NCBI GenBank assembly: GCA_963930655.1
Contig: OZ005601.1
Span: forward strand, 13,450,001-13,514,000
Direction of reading: 5' to 3'
Length of the DNA: 64,000 nt
Source of the DNA: Myrica gale
Lineage: Eukaryota; Streptophyta; Magnoliopsida; Fagales; Myricaceae
Each line of letters begins with the position of its first letter. The stretch's first letter is position 1. Of this stretch, positions 33,270 to 45,835 are shown in pieces. Position numbers and translations under genes: made by a program. Below the pieces are notes generated by a model. The model was given only the letters and a program-made list of their open reading frames with translations, made no database searches and was not told the origin of the DNA.

Positions 33270-36200
33270 ATGACTAAAGATCAATCCGAATCATCTTCTG
33301 TACCAGTTATTCATGTTCAATCAGAAAACCCCAGTTTCACCACCAATATCATCCTTACCGAAGTTAATTATGATGTCTGGTCCCAATTCATGGAAATGCA
33401 GATCGCAAGACGTGAAAAGCTGGAATACCTCACGGGTAATTAAAACACCTATCCCGCAGGTTACTGATGCTTCCTATGCAAGTTGTATGCTGAAAATCAA
33501 AAGGTCAAAGGATGGTTGCTGACTTCTATATCCCCGGAGATTATGAAGGGCTACCTTAGACTGTCTACAGCCCATAAAATCTGGATTGCCCTTGCTAAAG
33601 CTTTCTATGATGGATCAGATGAATCATAACTCTTTACATTGAATCAACGGGCATTCTCCACCAAACAAGTTGGTCGTTCTCTTTCCACCTATTATGGTGA
33701 TCTAGTAGAAATCTTCCAAGAACTAGATCATTGTGATAGGATTGTCATGAAGGATCCCAAAGATGTTGATGCCTATAAAAAAATTAGTTGAGAGACTGCG
33801 GGTACATATATTCTTGAATGGACTAGATGCAAACTTTGAACAAATTCGAGGTGAGATTCTTAGAAATGATCCTGCACTCGATCTTGAAACAACTTATGCA
33901 TATGTTCTTCGTGATGTCGTTCGTCGAGCTGCACTTCATGGTGAACCTGAACACTCTGAACCCACTGCTATGGTGGCTCATCGAGGCAAGCCTTACCAAT
34001 TGCAAACACATTCGAAACCATATCACACTTCTGGTTCACCGAATCACACAATTAACCAAAATCGCTCATCTGGATCACAAAATCGTAGTTATGAGATAGG
34101 AGCTGCAAAATCAGAACGTATATGTACTCACTGTGGAGAAACGAGGCATACAAAGTCACGTTGTTATGAATTAATTGGATATCCAGAATGTTGGGATCCG
34201 ACCAAGGCACCTAGCAAGCGAAATTCAAAGTCAAATCATCATGCTTCTGTCGATGTGGCTGAGCCCTCCACCAAAACCAGTACTACTGAGGGAGCCTCGT
34301 CTTTCATTGCTACTTCTGGGAATGTTGGTAAGTCTCTTCATACCTCTGTCCCTGTTAGTCATAATGAATGGATAATTGATTCAAGTGCCACAGATCACAT
34401 GACTTTTGACAGTAAACATACTCAGTCCATGAAATCCTCAGACCGACATATAGTGTCCACAGCCAATGGTACTCCTTCTCCCGTGGTTGGAGAAGTTTCA
34501 GTTTCTCTTACTCAAAATCTGAATTTGGAGTCTGTTCTAGTTGTTCCTTCTCTTAATCATAACTTATTGTCTGTTGCTCAAATAACTCTCACTTTGAACT
34601 GTGTTGTGATATTTTGGCCTAACCTTTGTGTTTTTAAGGACATTCGGACTCGAAAGATAATTGGTTGTGGTACTAGGCGAGGAAAGCTCTATTATCTTGA
34701 TCTACTGCCGGCAAGCTCCAATCAATTGGCCCAAGTTTTCTCAGCTAATAAGTCTGACACACATCAGAATTTAGAAGTTTGGTTATGGCACAGGCGTTTA
34801 GGTCATGTATCTTTTGGATTTTTACAGAAAATGTTTCCTAAGCTCTTTTCTCACTTAAATGTTTCGGATTTTAAGTGTGACATTTGTGAACTGGCTAAGA
34901 GTCACTGTGTCCCATTTCCCGTTAGTATGGATAAAAGTCCTGCTCCTTTAATGGTTATTCACTCTAATGTATGGGGACCTGTAAATCCTTTTTCTTTGAG
35001 TGGGGCAAGTTTGTTTCTTTTATTGATGATCATACTCGCATGACCTGGGTTTGTTTAATGAAATCAAAGAATGAAGTTACATCCATGTTTCAGCACTTTC
35101 ACAAAGTAATAGCCACACAATATCAATCAAATATTTAGATTCTTCGTACTGATAATGGTGGAAAGTTTGTTAATAAAGACTTTAAGCAATACTTGAATTT
35201 ACATGGAATTGTTCATCAGATGTCTTGCCCTTACTCCCCTCAACAAAACGGGGTAGTAGAGCGGAAAAATCGTCACCTTCTTGAAGTTGTTCGTGCTTCC
35301 TTGTTTGGGGCTCATATGCCTATTAGTTATTGGGGAGAAGCCATTACAGCTGCAACTTATCTCATTAACTGTGTACCCTCTAGTTCACTACAATTTCAGA
35401 CTTCCTTTGATGTTCTCCATAATACTGTAAGTGCCCCTACTATACCGATTCAGTCCCCTATAATTTTTGGGTGTGTAGCCTTTCTGCATCTTTACAAACC
35501 CTTGAGAAATAAGCTCAAACCCCGTGCCCTTCGGTGTGTCTTTTTTGGCTATGCCTTGCATCAAAAAGGTTATCGATGTTATCACCCTCCTTATAAAATT
35601 TATGTTATACTTGATGTGGTTTTTCATGAAGATTATATGTATTATTCTGCCTCTGCATCTCCACTTCAGGGGGAGAATCGAGATGAAATCGAGACTTTGT
35701 ATCATTCTTTGGATTTTGATATTATCAGTGGTGATAATTTGGAAATGGAAACTAGTGATAAATGTCCAAGTGAATGTTCAGATGGGCAGCAAGTGAATGA
35801 GGTTCTGGATTAAATGGAAGTGGTTGTGCCATCTGTGTCTTCCTCTCACGAAGTACCACCAAACCAATTGTCTTCTCCAGCCGACTCCATACCCGAGCCT
35901 CAGGTATCCTCTGAACCTGAACCTCACTTAAAAATGTTACCAAAGGGAAACCCAAAGTTAGCTATGAACCTGTTCTCAACTTCAAATCTAAGTATCTCAT
36001 AAACAATTATGTATCCTACCATAGACTGTCACATGAGAATATGGCATTTGTGAATCAATTATCTGTTGTAGCTATTCCTAACAGTGTTCAGGAAGCTTTG
36101 AAAGATCCTAGATGGAGGGAGGCGATGAATGAAGAAATGAAGTCTCTTCAAAAGAATTCAATGTGGGAAGTTGTTGACTTGCCTAAAGGGAAGATACCTG

Positions 36201-39200
36201 TTAGATGTAGGTGGGTATTCTCCATTAAATACAAAGTTGATGGAACCATAGAACGGTTCAAAGCAAGACTTTTCGCCGAGGGATATACTCAAACATATGG
36301 AATTGATTATATGGAAACATTTGCACAAGTGGCCAAAATTAATACAGTCTGTATTTTACTATCTCTTGCAGTGAATTTTGACTGGCCTTTGCATCAATTC
36401 TATGTAAAGAATGCATTTCTGCATGGAGATCTCCAGGAATAAGTATATATGGAGTTGCCCCCTGGTTGTACGTTGCAGACTAAAGGCAAAAAACAGGTTT
36501 GTAGATTGAAAAAATCTTTATATGGCTTGAAGCAGTCTCCTAGAGCGTGATTTGGATGGTTCACTAGCTTTATGAGGTCAATTGGTTACAAGCAAAGTAA
36601 TTCAGATCACACTCTCTTCTTGAAACATAATGGAGAACGAATCACAACCCTTATTGTGTACTGAAAGTCTAAATAACAACCCAAGAGGGGGGTGAATTGA
36701 GTTTTACAAAAACTTACCCCTTTTTCGATTAAAACATAGATATGGAAAATGTCATTTCTCTAAGGATAAAAAAGCATATCTGAATATACTAAATGATAAT
36801 CTAAATATAAGCAATTAATGATAAGGCATAAAACTCTACAAGTATGAATATGAAACGATTAATGAGAGAGATAGAGTTAAGAGAAATGACACCGTAGTTT
36901 TTAAGTGGTTCGGCCAAACACGTGCCTACGTCCACCCCCAAGGCAATTGACTTCCTTGGGTTTCCTCCACTATTCTCCAAATAGCGAATACACCTTAGCT
37001 TCTCTGGTGCTAAGGAACCTTTACAAAGAGTTTTGCGAGCTCACGCTTCAACTCTCACAAATCCTCACAACCTAGAGGATTTCTTCTACTCTCACAAGTA
37101 GGACAAAGTGTTTTCCCAACACTCAACAAGTGTTCACACAACACTCAAGTGTTTTTCCACAAGATGGATGCAAAAGAATTACAATGAATGACTCTCTAAG
37201 CCGAATATGCCAATGAAAAGCTCAAATCGTATGGAATGGCTCTCTAAGCCAAATTATCAAGTGAAAAGCTTAATAGAGTGCAAGAAGATAAGATTGTAAA
37301 AGGAAATCTAGAGTTTGGAAGATATGAGCACAAACCTTTTAGGTAGATGTGATTTTCCCTCTTCTTCAAATAGTTTTCTCTTTCTAGAAGTTAGGGCAAA
37401 GTGAGCTTGCAAGTGGGTTGTCACTTCTTCAAGAAATCTCTCTCTCTTTGGAGGCTAGGTCATCAATGATGAACAATAGAAGAGTATTGAACAATGGGAG
37501 CTTCGATCTTGGAAGAATTAGCAAATGAAAACTTTAGATCTAGCTTTCTCTCTCTTTGGAAGGATATATGTTGAATGATGAAGCAACTCTTTCTTCTTCA
37601 AGAAATTTCTCTTCCGTTGAAAGCTGAGTTTTCAATGATGAACAAGAGAGGAGGATTCGACAATGAGAGCTTCTGGACTTGAAGGATTTAGCAAATGGAT
37701 TTCTTTGGGTCTTGATTTCTCTCTCTCTAGATGTTGCGATGTTGATCAAGCTCGTATCTTCTCTCTCAATCTCGTTCTCTTTATAGACCTAGGTCTTCGA
37801 CGGTCATCAAGTGTAGCAATAATACCGTTGGAGGGGTTTAAAAGACATTTGAATCATTAAAGGAGAGCTGAAGTCGTTTCCAGGAAAACTAAAATTTCGC
37901 ACAATGTGTCGACACATTGATTGTATGTGCTGACACATTGAACTTGGTCCTGAAATGACCAAGTTCAATGTGTCGACACTTCCAAAACTTAGTCAAAAAA
38001 CTCTCGGGTGTTAGTTCAATGTGTCGACACTTCCAACACTTAGTCAAAAAATCATTTTGAATTGCTTGAAATGTAAACTCTCGAGTGTTAGTGCAATGTG
38101 TCGACACTTATAAGTGCTGGAGAGTTTTTCAGCAACTTCAAAGTGTTCAATCCATTCCAAAACTTCTTTAAACACCTACAGTATGAAAAATTGATTTTAT
38201 CAACTTATGTATAGGTGTTCAAGTGCACTTAGAATTATTTTAGTGAGTGAAACCTCAATCCTTTTTAAAATACAAAATTGGAAATTATGGATTGACAAAG
38301 TAAAATCTAAAAGTCTTTGAAACTTAGAATATTTTGTTATCATCAAAATCATTTATAGATTGTTTGTAAAACAACCTTGGGCTAACATGTACGTTGATGA
38401 TATGATAGTTACTGGAGATGATCCTGAAGAAAGGAAAACACTATAAGAGCAGCTTGCCTGTGAGTTTGAAATGAAGGATCTTGGGGAACTGAAGTATTTT
38501 CTTGGAATTGAAGTGTCAAGATCAAAGAAAGGTATTTTTCTGTCACAACGAAAATATGCCTTAAACTTATTGAAGGAAACTGGTACGACAGGATGTAGTC
38601 TAGCTAGCACTCCTATGGAAGAAAATATGAAGCTAGGTGTGCACCCGAACCAAGTTCCTGCTAACAAGGAGCGCTATCAGAGATTGTTTGGAAGATTAAT
38701 GTATCTTGCACATACTCGGCCAGATTTAGCTTATGCACTAAGTGTTGCCAGTCAATTCATGCACTCCCCAAGCGAAGAACATATGAATGCTGTCATCCGG
38801 ATCTTACGCTATTTGAAGTCATCTCTAGGAAAGGGAATTTTATTCACAAAAGGTGATAGCTTGGATGTTAAAGGTTATACAGATGCTGATTGGGCTGGGT
38901 CAATTGCGGATAGACGTTCTACATCGGGCTACTTCACTTTTGTAGGAGGAAATCTGGTTATTTGGCGAAGTAAAAAACAAGAGGTAGTAGCTAGATCTAG
39001 TGTTGAGGCTGAATCCAGAGGAATGACTAAGGCAATGTGTGAATTGTTATGGATCATAAATATGTTGCAGGATTTACATATGAAGCAAGTCGGTCCTATG
39101 AAATTATACTGTGATAATAAGGCAGTATGTGATATTACTCATAATCCAGTTCAACATGATAGGACTAAACATGTTGAGGTTGATAGACATTTTATCAAGG

Positions 39201-39289
39201 AGAAACTAGAAGCAAAGTTGATTGAAGTTCCTCATGTTCGATCCCAAGACCAGCTTGCTGATGTGCTGACCCAAGCAGTTTCAAATTAA
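33270..39289 (+). pseudogene. Copia 1 gag-pol remains
   Basis: Gag starts at ATG 33270 and is broken before 33763. From 33763 come the gag C-terminus, a CX2CX4HX4C zinc knuckle (about 34121-34165), a protease box with DSSA in place of the usual DTGA (about 34375), and the GAG-pre-integrase HHCC segment (about 34785-34910). The integrase follows with its three acidic residues in IDDHTR, TDNGG and NGVVERKNRH (35025-35290), split by a frameshift near 35000 and a stop at 35137. Reverse transcriptase runs 36041-36660 (stops at 36440 and 36548) and resumes at 38388; RNase H spans about 38870-39280 with YTDADWAG. It cannot make an intact polyprotein. Confidence 0.93.
36662..38387. mobile_element. 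Solo LTR (1726 bp) inside the Copia 1 reverse transcriptase
   Basis: The insert begins TGAAAGTCTAAATAAC and ends GGGCTAACA (TG...CA). It is flanked by the exact 5-bp duplication TGTAC (36657-36661 and 38388-38392). It has no ORF, PBS or second LTR inside, as expected of a solo LTR left by recombination. CAACCCAAGAGGGGGGTGAA near its start is a common motif of plant LTRs. Its interior repeats the words AATGTGTCGACAC and TCAATGATGAAC. Confidence 0.85.
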
Positions 39290-39339
39290 GCATTTAATGA
39301 GTGTCTCAACAAACTTGGCATGAGCGATATCTACCTACC

Positions 39340-39353
39340 AACTCGAGGGGGAG
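39340..39353 (+). other. Polypurine tract, Copia 1
   Basis: AACTCGAGGGGGAG directly precedes the 3' LTR, where plus-strand priming would occur. Confidence 0.8.
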
Positions 39354-39601
39354 TGTTGACAATTGGGAGGAATTATCTCCAAATTGGTTCTCCGTAATTC
39401 AAGTTCCTAATTTATCTCTGTCACTAGCGGTAGAGATAGACTAGTATCACTAGAATTCCTGTAAGTAGGTATATCTTTCCTTATACTAGACGTTTATGGT
39501 CCTAAACTATAGGATCTAAATTGTATACCGCGGTTATTTATGCCAGGGGTATTAGTGAAAAAGATAAAAAAGTATTTCACACAAACTTCTTGTTTTTGAC
39601 T
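39354..39601 (+). repeat. 3' LTR of Copia 1
   Basis: 248 bp, partner of 32952-33212. Confidence 0.93.
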
Positions 39602-39606
39602 AAACC

Positions 39607-40023
39607 ATTGTAATCAGAGTGCATGCGGTGGCACACAGACACGTACAGTTGTTGTTTTGTACTGGACAATTGATTGCGAAATGGTTTTCTTCCTTCAAAA
39701 GACAAACCAATTGATCAGCATCAGCAACTGTGACCGACCCCGACTTTATTGCTCTGTGATCAGGTTTTCGGATGATTCTTCGACTTCAAAAGACAAACCA
39801 ATTGATCAGCATCAACATCAACAAGAGATCGCAACCAAAGCAAAGTGGATTTACCCAAATGTGAAATGTCTCAGTTTTTCTAGAGTCAAATGTCGGAAGA
39901 CTTGATGGTGTTGAGTTCTTTGAGGCGCTAAAGTCCAGGAGATACTTGAGTACTTTACGCAATATACTGCAAGTTGCAAGCAGGGTAATTACTAGGACAG
40001 TCCAGGGCAAAATTTTAACGTTC
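39607..40023. other. Intergenic; upstream region of the WSD gene
   Basis: A short direct repeat, TTCAAAAGACAAACCAATTG, occurs at about 39694 and 39784, with CAGCATCA after each. No gene is recognized. Confidence 0.6.
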
Positions 40024-40036
40024 TCCTATAAATTGG
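40024..40036 (+). promoter_or_regulatory. Probable TATA box of the WSD gene
   Basis: CCTATAAATTGG lies about 145 bp upstream of the ATG at 40173. Transcription would start near 40055, giving a 5' UTR of about 120 bp. Confidence 0.55.
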
Positions 40037-40172
40037 CAAGACAACTGGCCTCCTCACCACACTCTTTGAGCTCTCGCAATCCTTCCTAGTAGTAGTATCC
40101 TATACTTGCCCTCCAATGGCCAGCTGAGAGCTAAACACTATAGAATTTCTACAGGAGCTAAAGTTTGGCCTG

Positions 40173-43100
40173 ATGGAGACCGAAAGGGGTATTAGGTCTA
40201 AGAAAAAAGCTCTAAAACCAATCAGAACAAAGACAGCACACTATGGAGAAGAGGATGGAGACGGTCATGTCAACAATCATCACGAACTGGTCGAAGAAGA
40301 GCCTTTGAGTCCATCAGCTCGGTTGTTCCATGAGCCAAATTTTAATGTCTACATCATAGCCATCATGGGGTCCAAGACCCAAATTCGCACGGACATCGTC
40401 AGGGCCAACTTGGTGCAGACGTTGCTTAAGCAACCTCGCTTCTCTAGCTTGCAGGTTGGAAATTAAGATTACATCCACTTACACAGGCAAAGACATGTTA
40501 GGAGTACGTTACGCTGATTAATTTCTTTTGATATTTGTAGTGCATTTCCTGAAAATAAATCTCCTTCTAGCTAAACTCTCCTTTTCTTTATACCTTTTGG
40601 GCTGCAACACTTTTTTTTTTTGGTTTCTGAGCAGGTATGGACCCTGTCATGAGATATTGTCATTAATATTCCTGCCATTTTTAACATTTCTTTACCTGCA
40701 AGAATTTATTTCTGTGGCTACACTTGTCTATCCTTATATTGACATAAACTATAATATTATTCTTCTCCATCTTTTTCGTTTTTTTGGGTGAGTATATTCG
40801 TTTCCACCTTACTAACCGAGAAAAAGCACAGGTTGTTGATGACAGATCAGGAGATATGAAGTGGGTTCGAACAAAGGTGGATTTAGACAAGCACATAATT
40901 GTTCCTGACCTAAATCCTAACATGGACTCGAGTGACCAATTTGTTGAAGACTACGTCTTTAACCTCAGCAAAACCACCATAGACATGTCCCAGCCTCTCT
41001 GGGATCTCCACGTTCTCAACGTCAAAACCTCAGATGCGGAGGCTGTCGGTATATTCAGGATCCACCACTCTCTTGGCGATGGAACTTCTTTAATATCTCT
41101 TTTACTCGCATGTACTCGCCAAATCTCTGATCCCGAAGCATTGCCAACCGTCCCAGTGAAGAAGAAAAAGAAGAAAGAAGAGAGAAACTCTTTGTGGCTT
41201 TGGCGGTGCTTCATTGGGTTCTGGTGGATTTTCCAGCTCTTTTGGCACACTGTCGTAGATGTGTTCATGTTCATAGCAACAGCTTCGTTCTTGAACGACA
41301 CCGAGACGCCTCTCAAGGGTCCGCCAGGCGTTGAGTTGAAGCCGCGGAGAATCATTCACCGGACGGTTAGCTTGGATGACATGAAATTGGTGAAGAACGC
41401 CATGAACATGGTAAGTCAATTTTCTATTAATATCCCGTCTTTTCTAATGCTTTTTTCTGGGCCCCGTCTTTATTTTTTTGCTACGTTCGAGATTACACTG
41501 TACACATGAATGCAAAGTATTAATTACAAATCAACAACCAGACCCTAAAGATATCGAGTCAGATATTAAATGGAAATGGGTTAAAGGTCCCCACCAGATG
41601 ATTATGTGGTGAAGTTTCTCTGACATCTAATTGTAGACCCTAGTAGTTGTGCCGACACCTCAAAGTGATGGATTAATAAATCAGAGAAAATTAATTAACT
41701 TGTCTTGTAGCTCAATATTACTCGCAATGTTTGATATTTAGAAGTTGGACTTGGGTGCAATATTTGAAGCATGTGATCACCAAAAATGAGGACATGGAAT
41801 TAAGTGTCAAATTATTAATTAACCAAGCGAATGTATTGCTTGTATGGAATTTAAGTTCAAATGAAGTTGCTAATTAATTACAGAAGAAGAAAAATCGAAT
41901 TTAAGTTAATGCATCATGCATGAAACGCCAATGATGCATATCAAGATGGTTTTGAGACTCAATGGGCATGCTTTTATGGGGTTTGCAGACAGTTAATGAT
42001 GTCGCTCTTGGAATCACTCAGGCTGGTCTGTCACGCTATCTGAACAGGAAATTTGGTAACTTTCTTTCTCAGATCACAATATATAGATTCGAGATTATCA
42101 CGTTACTAATCCCTTGGTAATGGTCCTTAAGCGAAACCAGGGATTCTTAATTCATTAAGCATCTATACCACAAAACAGTACATATATGTAGTCACCGTGG
42201 TTCACTGGCGCCATTTCGCAGGTCATGGTAAAGACGAGACAAAAAATCATCTACCAAAGAAAATTCGCCTCAGATCGACTTTGCTCATCAACATAAGAAC
42301 ATCTGCAGGAATTCAGGTCATCTTCGGGCCGCCTTTTCTTTTTATTTTCCAAAGGTATAATTAATGTTTAATGCAAAGTTGGACATCCTCAAAATCTGAC
42401 TTCTAGTGGATATTTAAATTAATATGCAGGCTTTAGCTGATATGATGGAGAAAGGCACTGAAGCAAAGTGGGGAAACTGGATCGGTTATGTCCTTCTGCC
42501 CTTCAACATTGCAGTGCGTGACGATCCATTAGACTATGTCCGCCAAGCCAAGACCACAATTGATCGCAAGAAGCACTCCTTTGAAGCTCTCTACACTTTC
42601 TCCATTGCTGAGTTGATTCTCAAAATTTTTGGCATTAAGGTACGTACCGATATAGCTAGGGCGCTTCTGATTTAATTTGCATATGGAATATTGCCGGAGC
42701 TAGTGATCGACAATTAGATACTGGTTAAGAAAATAACGAGTGAAGTCTTGTGCTTAATTACTAACCCGAATATCAAGTATAATCCTCACGTTCACTTTTC
42801 TGCTTAACAGCGCGCAAGTGCTCTATCTCACAGAATCATCACTCACACTACAATGTGCTTCTCCAATCTAGTTGGACCCCTTGAAGAAATAGGTTATTAC
42901 GGCCACCCAATGGCTTATCTAGCTCCAAGTTGTTACGGCCAGCCACACGTGAGTTCTTCGCTATCCACAGAACTTTTAGTAACAACCTGCTAACTACTAT
43001 TAAGCTGAAAACTAAGTAAGTACCACTTCTTGCAGGCGCTGATGATCAACTTCCAAAGTTATCTGAACAAGATGACCATTGTTCTGTCAGTCGATGAAGG

Positions 43101-43227
43101 CACAATTCCCCGCCCCCGCGAGCTGTGTGACGACATAGTAGACTCTCTAAAGCTCATCAAGGATGCCGTCATTGCGAAAGGGCTTGCCAAGGAATACGAA
43201 GGGCCAGCTTCTGAGAATTCCCACTAA
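40173..43227 (+). CDS. Wax ester synthase/diacylglycerol O-acyltransferase, WSD1-like
   Basis: Seven exons: 40173-40454, 40832-41410, 41989-42055, 42222-42316, 42430-42639, 42811-42948 and 43036-43227. All introns are GT-AG and the phases agree, giving 520 residues. The N-terminal WS/DGAT acyltransferase domain carries the catalytic HHxxxDG motif as HHSLGDG at residues 172-178. The C-terminal WS_DGAT_C (DUF1298) domain includes CFSNLVGPLEEIGYYGHP in exon 6. An aromatic-rich hydrophobic stretch after a KKKKKK run (about residues 209-250) is a likely ER-membrane anchor. The family joins acyl-CoA to fatty alcohols or diacylglycerol for cuticular wax or storage lipid. The gene looks intact; the exact substrate cannot be read from sequence. 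Confidence 0.95.
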
Positions 43228-43759
43228 ACTACTGAAGTTATAAAGATCAAACGTTGTGAAAATATTTAAAAGCTGCTGCATGATTATATGACTGGGGACT
43301 GGGGTTCTGCCACAACTCCTGAATAAAAGCTCAAGCTAGCTACGTTAATTATTTGTCATCTTGCCATTAGTTCAAACTAAGAATCAAAGGTTTAACATGG
43401 CATCTGCTTGACGCCGAAGCTAGACTGACACTCAAGGTTTTTCGAATTGAGATTTCAGCTAAGAGTTCCTGCTTAGTTTATTAATTTGGTCCTGATCTCG
43501 TCTAAACTCACGTCAATCCCATTATCTTTTCCCCGCGCGCGAAAACATTATCAGTACATTAAAGAGAAACATACAGGCTGTACAGCACCAGCGACATCAA
43601 TGTCTAAGCTATATTTTCTTTTACATTGTTTCCTCTTTCGAGTGAAACCCTAAACTCTCAAATGTTTGATCAGTGGTGTCGCTTATTTTTTCTATAACTA
43701 TAAGCCCAGAGTTCAATTACTATGGGAAGCAAGGGTGTGAGCCATGTGAAGCGACGGCC
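43228..43759. other. WSD 3' flank, nothing else recognized
   Basis: The 3' UTR of the WSD gene presumably lies in the first 200-300 bp; AATAAA-like sequence occurs at 43322-43327. No other gene is seen. Confidence 0.5.
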
Positions 43760-43910
43760 GAGATTAAGAGACGACAATCCAAAGGTCTAGATAGGCACAC
43801 GTCATTTAATGAGGAAACCCACACGATCTGTGGCTGATACTCACCCGGCTGAAGCCAAAAAAACCCTTCTTCCTCAAATCTATCCTGTGGTTTTGCTACC
43901 TCTTCGCCGT

Positions 43911-44184
43911 GGAACAGACACATATGGTGTTACCACTGGCTTTGGAGCCACATCGCTCCGGCGCACCAACAAACCGTTGACCTCCGAACAGAACTTATTC
44001 GGTTCCTTAATGCTGGAGTAATTGGAAGAGAGAATCTTCCGTCTAGTTATTCAAAGGCTGCTATGCTCGTCCGCACCAACCCACTCTTGCAAGGCTATTC
44101 CGGTATTCAATGGGAGATTCTTGAAGCTATGACCAAGCTTATGAACCATAATTTGATCCCTAAGCTACCTCTTAGGAGGACTAT
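43911..44184 (+). pseudogene. Captured phenylalanine ammonia-lyase fragment, upstream half
   Basis: [20 protein letters not shown] is PAL sequence just before the MIO prosthetic group region. After a frameshift another frame gives [17 protein letters not shown], then [17 protein letters not shown] and [20 protein letters not shown], cut at 44184 by Copia 2. No intron lies between the RRT and ELIR segments, where many angiosperm PAL genes have one. PAL deaminates phenylalanine to cinnamate at the entry to phenylpropanoid metabolism; this copy is dead. Confidence 0.88.
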
Positions 44185-44447
44185 TATTAAAATTAGAGTT
44201 ATTATTTTACTCTGTTAAAGCTTTACGTTAGTCAGTTGTGCAAATTAGTTCAAAAGCTTTTTTACAGTAGTTAGATAGTTAGTTAGCTAAGCCGGTTGAT
44301 TTGTTATTCAACGAAGCTTCACTCTGTATTATATAAAGACAATTGTGTAGTCTTTATTTGTTAAGCTGAATATACAGAGCTAGCATTCACAAAAGTCTCA
44401 TTCTCTCATTCTTATTTTTCTCTCGGTTTTCATTTGCAAAGTTAACA
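44185..44447 (+). repeat. 5' LTR of Copia 2
   Basis: 263 bp; shares CAACGAAGCTTCACTCT and TATATAAAGACAATTGTGTA with the 3' LTR. The latter includes a plausible TATA box for the element. Confidence 0.95.
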
Positions 44448-44460
44448 TGGTATCAAAGCA
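44448..44460 (+). other. Primer-binding site (initiator Met tRNA), Copia 2
   Basis: TGGTATCAAAGC follows the LTR; one mismatch to the usual TGGTATCAGAGC. Confidence 0.8.
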
Positions 44461-44469
44461 TTTGTAAAA

Positions 44470-45835
44470 ATGGTTGTCGAGATATCATCCCATCCGATTT
44501 CTTCCACCTCAAACACTCTTGACAATCAGTCCAGTCCTTTGTTTCTCAACAGCCGTGACAGTCCTAACATTGTTTTAGCTACTCAGATTCTCAATAGTAA
44601 TGGTGATAACTACTCCAGTTGACGTAGATCTATGCAAATGGCTCTGAATGCCAAGAGCAGATGTTTTTGTTACTGGAGCTATTCTAGAGCCTAAATCTTC
44701 ATCTACGACCTATGCAAGTTGGATTCGATGTAATGATATGGTGTCATTCTGGATACTGAACTTGATTTCTAAAGAATTAGCAAACTCTGTGTTGTATATC
44801 AAGACAATTGCTGGCATTTGGAAAGAACTTGCCGAACGATGTTCTCAGGGAAATACACCACGAATTTTTCAAATTGAAAAGGTAATTTTGTCTTTATCTC
44901 GAGGTCAGAACACCATAACTGCTTACTATACACGTATGAAAGCATTATGGGCTGAACTAACTAATTACAAGCATAATCCAATATGCTCATGTAGAGTTGT
45001 CAAACATCTTACTGATGCGTATAATTTGGAATGTGTAATCCAATTCCTCATGGGGTTGAATGATTCTTATTCTCATATACCAGACAAATCCTATTGATAG
45101 ATCCTTTTCCATCTATCAATAAAGTCCTCTCATTATTCGTCTAAGAGGAAAGACAGAGAGACAACACCTCTATGATCTCATCTTCCATAGACAACACAAC
45201 CTTTTTCACTCACACTCCAGGTCCTTAGAATTTCAATAGATCTGTGGCCAAAACAAACTTTCAGAAGCACGATCGTCAAATGTGCAGCCATTGTGGTTTT
45301 GTTGGTCACACTATGGATAAGTGCTACAAATTGCACGGTTATCCACCTGGCTATAAACCATGTTCTAAGACAATTCCTATTGGATCTGTTCACCAAGTCA
45401 GCTCGGAAACCTCTTCTGTTTACAGTGCATCATTGCCTTTCATCATGGAGCAATAATGCCAACAGCTCTTAGCACTTATTCCTTCTTTTGAATCCTCTAT
45501 CTCAGATTCATTAGCTACCGATATGCCTTCTCAAAGCATTGTCAATATGGCAGATGTACTCACTGACTCTGCCTCCTGCTCCATTCATCATAATTCTGAC
45601 AATATCATCAGAAAATGGATAATTGATACTGGAACAACTGACCATATGGTCAGTTCGGTCTCCATGTTATCTTCCATTACATCTTCTATCATGTCCACTG
45701 TAAAGATGTCAAATGAGCATTCTACATCTGTTACTCATGTTGACAATGTAAGCATTTCTCTTTATATCCTTTTAACAAATGTCTTAGTTGTGCCATCGGT
45801 CTCTTATAATCTCATATTATTAAGTTCCTTGATGC
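44470..45835 (+). pseudogene. Copia 2 gag and protease remains
   Basis: Gag begins at ATG 44470 but has a stop where Trp is expected (about 44621). The longest frame, 44648-45097, covers the retrotransposon gag domain. A zinc knuckle, CSHCGFVGHTMDKC, lies at about 45280-45325 and an intact protease box, WIIDTGTTDHM, at about 45617-45650. The frame ends at the CACTA insertion (45839) inside the region before the integrase. Confidence 0.92.

Larger units (their letters stand above)
32952..39601 (+). mobile_element. Copia LTR retrotransposon 1 (6650 bp including a solo-LTR insertion)
   Basis: Two LTRs (32952-33212, 39354-39601) begin TGTTGACAATT and end TTTTGACT. They are flanked by the exact 5-bp target duplication AAACC (32947-32951 and 39602-39606). 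A primer-binding site complementary to initiator Met tRNA and a polypurine tract are present. Order protease-integrase-RT-RNase H identifies Copia. Coding is broken by several stops, frameshifts and the insertion at 36662-38387. Confidence 0.95.

Noticed and set aside
36662-38387. Non-LTR or DNA transposon inside Copia 1
   Set aside because: TG...CA ends, a 5-bp TSD and lack of TIRs fit a solo LTR better.
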